This document shows positions 42,282 to 47,455 of a stretch of DNA of 47,455 bases, piece after piece. The stretch lies in assembly GCA_002327305.1 (NCBI GenBank), contig DCUZ01000055.1, positions 36,841-84,295 of the forward strand. Direction: 5' to 3'. A model generated the notes under the pieces. It saw only the letters and a list, made by a program, of their open reading frames with translations. It made no database searches and had not been told where the DNA came from. The stretch is from Holophagales bacterium UBA2201. GTDB lineage: Bacteria > Acidobacteriota > Thermoanaerobaculia > UBA2201. Numbering within the stretch: the stretch's first letter is position 1; each line of letters starts with the position of its first letter. The translations under genes and the position numbers were made by a program.

Positions 42282-44321
42282 TCATTTGGAGTGGGGCTCT
42301 CCCGGCGGGAGGATCCGGACCGCCGCCGGCTCGGGGTCCACGAACCACGCCTCACCCTCCTGATCCAGGACCACGAGCGCAAGCCGGTGGACGCCGGGGG
42401 CGGCCCCGTCGAGGGGGACGCGGGCCTCGAACCCCGAGCCCCGGTAGGCGGGGGTGCCGAAATGCTCCGCCACGTCGGGGCGGTCAAGGGGAAAGCGGGA
42501 CGGAAAGAGGGCGTCGCCGAGGGCGACCCAAACCCCGCCCGCCGCTGAGCGGCGGGGGCCGTCCACCGCCCAACCGGTTAAAACCAGATTGTCCCCTTCC
42601 ACCGCGATCGGGTCCGGTCCCCTGGGAAAGGGCCGTCCGTTGAGGGCGTCCTTCCATGCCAGAAGCGGGAGCAGGGTCGGGGATAGGGTTCGGCCCGCCA
42701 GGGCCCGGTCGTGGGGGGAGACCCGCACCCAGCCAATCCCCCGGGGCAGGCTCTCGGGCCACCGGGCCCTCCAATCCCCAAGGGCGGCGGCCAGCCGCTT
42801 CTCATCGGTCTGCGAGCGGATGCGGAGTTCTTCAAAGGGCCATCCGGGAAAGGCATTTCCGGAATAGCCGTTCACGGTGGGCACCCCGGTCTCCATCTGC
42901 GCCCACATGGCGTCCATCTGCGATTTCCAGGGGTATTCCTGCAAGAGGAGTGGGGAATAGAAGAACGCGGAGCGGCCCCGATCCACGCGGGAGGCGATCC
43001 GCTCCACATCCGCGCGCGCCTCCATCTTGTCGAAGGAAGGGGTGGTGCGCCCCTGTTCGACGAGGCAGAGGGTTCCCAACAGGATGGCCGCGGCCCGCCG
43101 GCCCCGGTCGAACAGCCGCTGGAGGAGCAGGGCCAGCCCCAGCGCGGCGGGGAACAGGAGCAGGAGGGCGACGCGGGAGACGGCCCGGATGGCAGTCCCG
43201 CCCGGAACCGCCTCGTACACGGCGCGCCACAGCGTCCACGGGCCGGAGATCCTGAACGCCAGGACCATGAGGGTGGCCGCGGTGAGGATGAGCACCAGGA
43301 TGAATGGCCGCCTGCGCGCGCTCCACAGGCCCGCCAGAACGGCCAGGGGGGTGAGCAGGCCCAGTCCCAGGCGGTGCTCATTGCCCTTGTCCAGCGTGCG
43401 GAATGGGGCCGCTTGATAGATCCAGCCATAAGCCCAGTTGTCCACACCGGTGTTGAACCACCACTTGTGCTTGGGGACCATGGACGATACCTCTTTGAAC
43501 GGACGGTTCCCAACCGCGCGGGCGGCCGCACGGTAGTGAAGGACCATGGGGCCCAGGGCGAGGGCGGCCAGCACGGCCCCGGCGAGGGCCGGTTTCCAGC
43601 GGGCGGCGAAGGCGGCGGCGACGGGAGGGCGCAAACCGTTGAGGGCGAGACCCCAGCCCAGGGCGATGGAGAGGGCGAGGAGGAGGAACCATCCCATGTA
43701 GAATCCGGAATAAAATTGGACCAGGAGGCAGATCGGGGCCCCGAGGACCGCCGCTCTGCCCCATCGGCTCCCCCCGCGGAAGGCGACGATGAGGCAGGCG
43801 ATCGTTCCCAGGACGAAAAATTGCGCCAGCAATTGCTGGTGACCGAGTTGCGCCACGCGGGGGCCGGCGAAGGCGAAAAGGGCCGCGCCGAAGGCCGCCG
43901 GAACCCGGGGAACGGAAAGGAGGCGCTCCGCCAGCCATTGAAACGCGAAGAAATTGAGGACGCACACGAGGACCATCCAGAGCTGGAAGGCCGTGTCGGG
44001 AGCGAATCCCGCTCCCCGGAGCGCCCAGTAGGGCGGGGCGACGCCCAGCATCAGGTCGGAGAGTGCCAGGGCGTTTTTTTGGGGGAAGAAGAACGGAGGG
44101 TCCCACCATGAAGCGTGGGTCGGCTCCCTCTGGAGCCACTTCCAGGAATGCTCGAGGAGGTAGTTGTTGAACCGGGTGTCGCCGGGATCGGTCTGCATCC
44201 GGCGGAATCCCGAGAAGAGAGTCGGGTGGAACGCCATCATCACCCCGGCCGCGCACAACAGCCACGGGACGAGGAGGGACGGCCGGAGGCGGCGAAAGGG
44301 CGGGAGAGCGGAGGTCGGCAT
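42282..44321 (-). CDS. Large polytopic membrane protein, unknown (GT-C-like)
   Basis: 679 residues from the ATG at 44321, 13 nt after a TATGAT; other ATGs at 44339 and 44336 overlap that element. About 12 hydrophobic helices in residues 1-440 (LLVPWLLCAAGVMMAFHP, LWMVLVCVLNFFAF, LLPLSIALGWGLAL). The first periplasmic loop reads QTDPGDTRFNNYLLEHSWKW, like the DPGD motif of GT-C or YfhO-type membrane proteins. The C-terminal 240 residues include a soluble beta-rich domain (GVWVALGDALFPSRFPLDRPDVAEHF) facing the outside. No neighbour on its strand tells its role; the tricorn-type protease is convergent. Confidence 0.7.
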   Translation of the reverse strand: MPTSALPPFRRLRPSLLVPWLLCAAGVMMAFHPTLFSGFRRMQTDPGDTRFNNYLLEHSWKWLQREPTHASWWDPPFFFPQKNALALSDLMLGVAPPYWALRGAGFAPDTAFQLWMVLVCVLNFFAFQWLAERLLSVPRVPAAFGAALFAFAGPRVAQLGHQQLLAQFFVLGTIACLIVAFRGGSRWGRAAVLGAPICLLVQFYSGFYMGWFLLLALSIALGWGLALNGLRPPVAAAFAARWKPALAGAVLAALALGPMVLHYRAAARAVGNRPFKEVSSMVPKHKWWFNTGVDNWAYGWIYQAAPFRTLDKGNEHRLGLGLLTPLAVLAGLWSARRRPFILVLILTAATLMVLAFRISGPWTLWRAVYEAVPGGTAIRAVSRVALLLLFPAALGLALLLQRLFDRGRRAAAILLGTLCLVEQGRTTPSFDKMEARADVERIASRVDRGRSAFFYSPLLLQEYPWKSQMDAMWAQMETGVPTVNGYSGNAFPGWPFEELRIRSQTDEKRLAAALGDWRARWPESLPRGIGWVRVSPHDRALAGRTLSPTLLPLLAWKDALNGRPFPRGPDPIAVEGDNLVLTGWAVDGPRRSAAGGVWVALGDALFPSRFPLDRPDVAEHFGTPAYRGSGFEARVPLDGAAPGVHRLALVVLDQEGEAWFVDPEPAAVRILPPGEPHSK

Positions 44322-44334
44322 GGGGCCCGGAGTC

Positions 44335-44340
44335 ATCATA
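44335..44340 (-). promoter_or_regulatory. -10 TATGAT of the large membrane protein
   Basis: Minus-strand TATGAT, 13 nt before the preferred ATG. It is 40 bp from the divergent -10 of the terpenoid-like operon. Confidence 0.45.
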
Positions 44341-44380
44341 GCACAAGCCCGGACGGCGGGATCATCGGCCCCAGGTGCGG

Positions 44381-44386
44381 TATACT
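44381..44386 (+). promoter_or_regulatory. -10 TATACT, 6 nt before the FAD reductase start
   Basis: TATACT, TCCCGG, then ATG at 44393. No clear -35. Predicted leaderless first gene of the operon. Confidence 0.6.
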
Positions 44387-44392
44387 TCCCGG

Positions 44393-45547
44393 ATGATCGC
44401 ATTGCCCGAGCCGCATGGGAAAGCGTCCCGGCCGGCGGCTGACCAGGGTCGTTTCACTATCCGAGGGGGCGGCCCGGCGGGCCTGGCCGCCGCCATCGGC
44501 CTGCTGGAGGGAGGAGCACAGGTCCTCCTTCGCGAGCGTGAAGGGTACCCCGGCGCCATGCGGCGGCAGGGGTTCCAGTTTCTGGAAAATTTCACCCGGG
44601 AGGAGGAGAGCCGAGGACTGCTCGCCCGCCTGGGCGTGGAGGAAAGCGTGGCCCTGGCGCCGCTGGACCGCGCCACGCTGTGGGACGACCGCGGCCTGCC
44701 CCATCCCGTCGCGTCCGCGCGTCCCTTCGGATACCTCCTTCGCCGGGGGGCGGAGCCGGGGGCGCTGGATCGTGCGCTCTACGACCGGGCGCGCCGGCTC
44801 GGCCTGGTTCTCACCACCGAAACCGGCCACGCCCATGTGGTCGCCACCGGGCCGGTCCGCCCCGACGGCGTGGCCTTCGAGCGCCACTTCACCACCGATG
44901 GCGCCCACCGTATCTGGGTTCTTTTCGATCCCCGCCGCGCTCCGGGCGGCTACGCTTACCTTTTCACCCACGGGGGGCGGGGAACCTTCGGCGTCGCCGT
45001 CACCCTGGATTTTGCCCGCCTTCGCGACCACGCATCATCATCGTGGGGGTTCTTCCGGCGGATCGAAACGGTACCGGTGCATGACGAGGTCCAGGCCTCC
45101 ACCTTCATGAACTATTTCATCCCCGAACGGTACGAGGAGGACGGCGCCCTCTACGCGGGCGAGGCGGCGGGCCTGCAGGACTTCCTCTACGGCCTGGCCA
45201 TCCGCATGGCGTTGGAGTCGGGCCAGTTGGCGGCCCGCGCCCTCCTGAACGGGGGCGATTACACGGCCCTTGTCAAGGAGCGATTTTCCCCGCGCCTCCG
45301 GTCCGGCCTCGTCCACCGTTTCCTCTACGAGCGGCTGGGCCCCGCCGCGTTCCGCCGCGGCCTGGCGTCGCTGGAGCGGCGCGACTACCGCCTCTCCCTC
45401 TCCCGCCTCTCCCGCGGGCCGGCCCTGGCGCCGCTCCTCCTTCCCTTCGTCCGCCTTTTGTGGAAAAATAGGGGGGCATGCCCGCATCCTTTGCGACCCC
45501 ACTTCTGCCGCAGACGCGGCGCGACTACGCCTACTGCCGGCGGCTGA
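44393..45547 (+). CDS. FAD-dependent oxidoreductase of the geranylgeranyl-reductase type
   Basis: 384 residues. The FAD Rossmann motif is near the start (FTIRGGGPAGLAAAIGLLEGGAQVLLRERE), and AGEAAGLQDFLYGLAIRMALESGQLAARALL is the second FAD contact typical of geranylgeranyl reductases and related isoprenoid-ring enzymes. It would reduce or cyclise a prenyl chain or carotenoid-like product of the next gene. The stop lies 70 nt inside the squalene/phytoene synthase gene, and the last 25 residues (NRGACPHPLRPHFCRRRGATT) look unlike a protein end, so a frameshift near 45470 or a naturally long overlap must be considered. It is the first gene of the operon. Confidence 0.85.
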   Translation: MIALPEPHGKASRPAADQGRFTIRGGGPAGLAAAIGLLEGGAQVLLREREGYPGAMRRQGFQFLENFTREEESRGLLARLGVEESVALAPLDRATLWDDRGLPHPVASARPFGYLLRRGAEPGALDRALYDRARRLGLVLTTETGHAHVVATGPVRPDGVAFERHFTTDGAHRIWVLFDPRRAPGGYAYLFTHGGRGTFGVAVTLDFARLRDHASSSWGFFRRIETVPVHDEVQASTFMNYFIPERYEEDGALYAGEAAGLQDFLYGLAIRMALESGQLAARALLNGGDYTALVKERFSPRLRSGLVHRFLYERLGPAAFRRGLASLERRDYRLSLSRLSRGPALAPLLLPFVRLLWKNRGACPHPLRPHFCRRRGATTPTAGG

Positions 45548-46350
45548 CCCACCGGCACGGGCCCAATTTTTCCATCGGGTTCCGGTGTCTGCCCCGTCCC
45601 AAGCGCCTCGCCATCTATGCCTCCTACGCCGCCTGCCGCCTGGCCGACGACTACGCCGACGAGGGGTCGCCCAAGGACGCCGGCCTCCTGGAGCGGTGGG
45701 AGGCGGAGGTGGAGGCGGCCTATGCCGGAAGCCCCTCGCACCCCGTCACGCGGGCGCTGAGGCACGCCCTCGACACCTACCCCATTCCCAGGACCGCCTT
45801 TCTCGGCCTCATCGCCGGCTGCCGCCAGGACTTTGTCAAGAAGCGGTACGCCGATTTCGGGGAACTCCTGGGTTACTGCGATCTCGTGGCCTCCACCATC
45901 TCCGACATCTCCCTGGCCGTCTTCGGATGCGCCTCGGAGGAGACGGAACGGCTGGGGCGCAGGCTCTCCACAGCCCTCCAGCTGACCAATGTCATCCGGG
46001 ACGTGCGCGAGGACGCCGGCAAGGGACGCATCTACCTGCCCGCCGACGAGATGGCGCGGTTCGGGGTGGGGGAGGAGGACCTTCTGGCGGGGCGCGCCTC
46101 GGAGGTGATGGGGGCCCTTCTGAAATTCCAGTGCGGCCGCGCCGAGCGGTTCTTTCTGGAGGCCGAGCCCCTGGCCGGACAGGTGGAGCCCGACAGCCGC
46201 CTCACCGTGGACCTCATGGCCCGCGTCTACCGGGCCATCCTGGGCCGGATCGCCCGCGCCCCCCTGCAGGTCTTCCGCCGGCGCGTCACCCTCTCCCCCC
46301 TCGACAAGGTCCGCGTCATCACCCGTTGCCTGATCCGCGGGGGGGCATGA
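45478..46350 (+). CDS. Squalene/phytoene synthase family protein
   Basis: 290 residues from the ATG after GGGGGG-C. It joins two prenyl diphosphates head to head. Two Asp-rich motifs are present: DDYADE near residue 60 and NVIRDVREDAGKGRIYLP near 165, both of the DxxxD type, which bind Mg-diphosphate. The N-terminal block DYAYCRRLTHRHGPNFSIGF and the end (RAPLQVFRRRVTLSPLDKV) match the family. The small size fits the HpnC/HpnD/phytoene synthase group; which product is made cannot be told. It is followed with an ATGA overlap by an alpha/beta hydrolase. Confidence 0.92.
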   Translation: MPASFATPLLPQTRRDYAYCRRLTHRHGPNFSIGFRCLPRPKRLAIYASYAACRLADDYADEGSPKDAGLLERWEAEVEAAYAGSPSHPVTRALRHALDTYPIPRTAFLGLIAGCRQDFVKKRYADFGELLGYCDLVASTISDISLAVFGCASEETERLGRRLSTALQLTNVIRDVREDAGKGRIYLPADEMARFGVGEEDLLAGRASEVMGALLKFQCGRAERFFLEAEPLAGQVEPDSRLTVDLMARVYRAILGRIARAPLQVFRRRVTLSPLDKVRVITRCLIRGGA

Positions 46351-46985
46351 GCCGGTCCGGCCCGCGCCGCGCCCTCATCCTCCCGGGGATGGGCGCCGAT
46401 GCCGCGATGTACGCGGCGCCGGAATACCGGGCGCTGGGGGCGGTGGAGTTCGCCGACTGGCCCGCTCATCACGGCGAGGCGACCATCGAGGCCGTGGCCC
46501 GACGGATCGCCGCCGACCGCGCGCTGGGGCCCGGCGCCGTCGTGGGCGGCTCCTCCCTCGGCGGAATGGTGGCGGCGGAGATTGCGAAGCAGACCGGGGC
46601 GGGCCGCCTCCTTCTCATCGGCAGCGCTCTCCACCCCTCGGCCGTAAACCCGGCCCTGAGGACCTTCGCCGCCGGCGCCGATTTCATCCCCATCCCCTTG
46701 CTGCAGGCCATTTCGGGAATGCTTTCCGCCGGACAGCGGGATTCGCTCCTGGCCATGTTCCGCCGGTCCGACCCCGCCTTCGTCCGCGCCATGGCCCGGG
46801 CCATCTTCGAATGGGGAGGGGCGGACCCGCCGTCGTGTCCCGTCGCGTGGATCCACGGCGCCCTCGACGGCGTCATCTTTCCCCCCACGGAGGGGGCCGA
46901 GATCATCCCCGACGGCGGCCACCTCATCGCCATGACGCATCCTGAAAGAGTGGCGGAGTTTATCGGGAGAGAATCAAAAACGTAA
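46347..46985 (+). CDS. Alpha/beta-hydrolase fold protein
   Basis: 212 residues, starting in an ATGA overlap with the terpenoid synthase. The nucleophile elbow is VVGGSSLGGMVAAEIA (Gly-x-Ser-x-Gly), the acid is probably Asp in WIHGALDGVIFPP and the His in PDGGHLIAMTHPERV. The oxyanion-side motif LILPGMGADAAM opens the protein. No signal peptide. Translational coupling suggests it acts on the same pathway, for example by hydrolysing an ester of the isoprenoid product, or it may be unrelated to it. Substrate unknown. Confidence 0.85.
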   Translation: MSRSGPRRALILPGMGADAAMYAAPEYRALGAVEFADWPAHHGEATIEAVARRIAADRALGPGAVVGGSSLGGMVAAEIAKQTGAGRLLLIGSALHPSAVNPALRTFAAGADFIPIPLLQAISGMLSAGQRDSLLAMFRRSDPAFVRAMARAIFEWGGADPPSCPVAWIHGALDGVIFPPTEGAEIIPDGGHLIAMTHPERVAEFIGRESKT

Positions 46986-47032
46986 ATGGTACAGAGTAAA
47001 TGGTAAATGGCGGAGTTTTTCATGATCAAGCG

Positions 47033-47057
47033 AAATATGCGCAAGATCCGCATATTT
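47033..47057 (+). terminator. Hairpin with T-run just before the last gene
   Basis: AAATATGCG/CGCATATTT, 9-bp perfect arms around CAAGATC, followed by TTAG. It could end the terpenoid-like operon, or act as an operator or attenuator for the pseudopilin-like gene, which starts 4 nt later. Three copies of GTAAATGG lie upstream (46983-47010). Confidence 0.6.
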
Positions 47058-47061
47058 TTAG

Positions 47062-47445
47062 ATGACAAAGGCAACGAAGCATCATCCTCTATCAATTGCC
47101 GGCGGATTAGCGATAGGGCTCGTGATTCTCTATTGGCTTGCCACTCCTATTGATAAGGGTCAAGGTCATTGGGCCAGAGAGGCTGCGCTAATTGAGAATC
47201 TATTTACACTTCGCGAATCGATCAGGCAATACAAGATAGATCTGGGAAGGGGACCCGAAAAGCTCGAAGATCTCGTTACAGCTGGATATTTGCGAAGGAT
47301 ACCTGCTGCTCCCATTACTGAAACAACAGAATCATGGATCATCTATTACCAGCCCGCAGCCACTGGAGTGGTCCCTCAGATTTCAAATGTACGAAGTGGA
47401 GCAAAGGGCAAAGGTCCGCGAGGCGTTCCCTACTTCGATCATTAA
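47062..47445 (+). CDS. GspG-like pseudopilin domain protein with atypical N-terminus, low GC
   Basis: 127 residues. The C-terminal 100 residues follow the major pseudopilin layout: ALIENLFTLRESIRQYKIDLGRGPEKLEDLVTAGYLRRIPAAPITETTESWIIYY, then ISNVRSGAKGKGPRGVPYFDH (the D/N-V-R-S-G calcium-loop-like end). The normal prepilin motif (G/FTLIE) is missing; instead the N-terminus is a plain membrane helix (SIAGGLAIGLVILYWLAT). So it is probably a membrane-anchored relative that is not processed by prepilin peptidase. It is AT-richer than its neighbours, which points to transfer, and no other secretion genes are near. A small hairpin lies right before its start. Confidence 0.75.
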   Translation: MTKATKHHPLSIAGGLAIGLVILYWLATPIDKGQGHWAREAALIENLFTLRESIRQYKIDLGRGPEKLEDLVTAGYLRRIPAAPITETTESWIIYYQPAATGVVPQISNVRSGAKGKGPRGVPYFDH

Positions 47446-47455
47446 GCTTGGCTTT

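Overview
The window is a 47 kb stretch of a GC-rich bacterial genome that is mostly chromosomal housekeeping plus cell-envelope genes. The gene set points to an Acidobacteriota-like (Aminicenantes/Holophagae-type) Gram-negative bacterium: an Omp85/BamA-type barrel protein, a DUF6599-type protein, a tricorn-type protease, a BlaI/M56 pair, alpha-type glutamine synthetase and SelB. This placement is inference from gene content; no rRNA is present.

Layout: the 3' end of a type I restriction hsdR gene (1-1167); a small lipoprotein and a SulP-STAS-cNMP transporter (minus); a self-regulated blaI-M56 peptidase operon; divergent glnA/selB; an AT-rich foreign-looking membrane gene bracketed by inverted G-rich elements; divergent usp/bamA-like; glmU-glmS; a repeat-filled spacer (17.9-18.3 kb); a small unknown protein, truA-mutL and a secreted Cys-containing protein; a minus-strand run radical SAM-lexA-LOG; a glycosyltransferase/methyltransferase fusion plus a GT-C-like membrane protein; a secreted subtilase; a Tat-exported Fe-S aldo/keto reductase with a DUF6599 protein; four tRNAs (Asn, Pro, Cys, Leu); a sulfatase-like membrane protein plus GT2; Mn-type superoxide dismutase; a lone PAS protein; a tricorn-type protease; a large membrane protein; and a three-gene terpenoid-like operon (FAD reductase, squalene/phytoene synthase, alpha/beta hydrolase). 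The window ends with an AT-rich pseudopilin-like gene.

Two patterns run across the region. First, at least a dozen genes have a -10 hexamer 6-8 nt upstream of the start codon and no Shine-Dalgarno, so they are predicted to be transcribed as leaderless mRNAs, while another set (blaI, glnA, sod, tricorn, PAS, 21.5 kb gene) has strong Shine-Dalgarno sites. Second, many intergenic gaps carry short tandem arrays with 6-8-nt units, each array with a different unit; several are directly preceded by a shared 18-bp G-rich core (TTGGGYGGGYGGGGGARC) that itself follows TTGCA. Two inverted copies of this core flank the low-GC gene at 10.5-10.85 kb. This element family is the best candidate for something undescribed here.

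All identifications come from reading motifs by eye; no database search was run.
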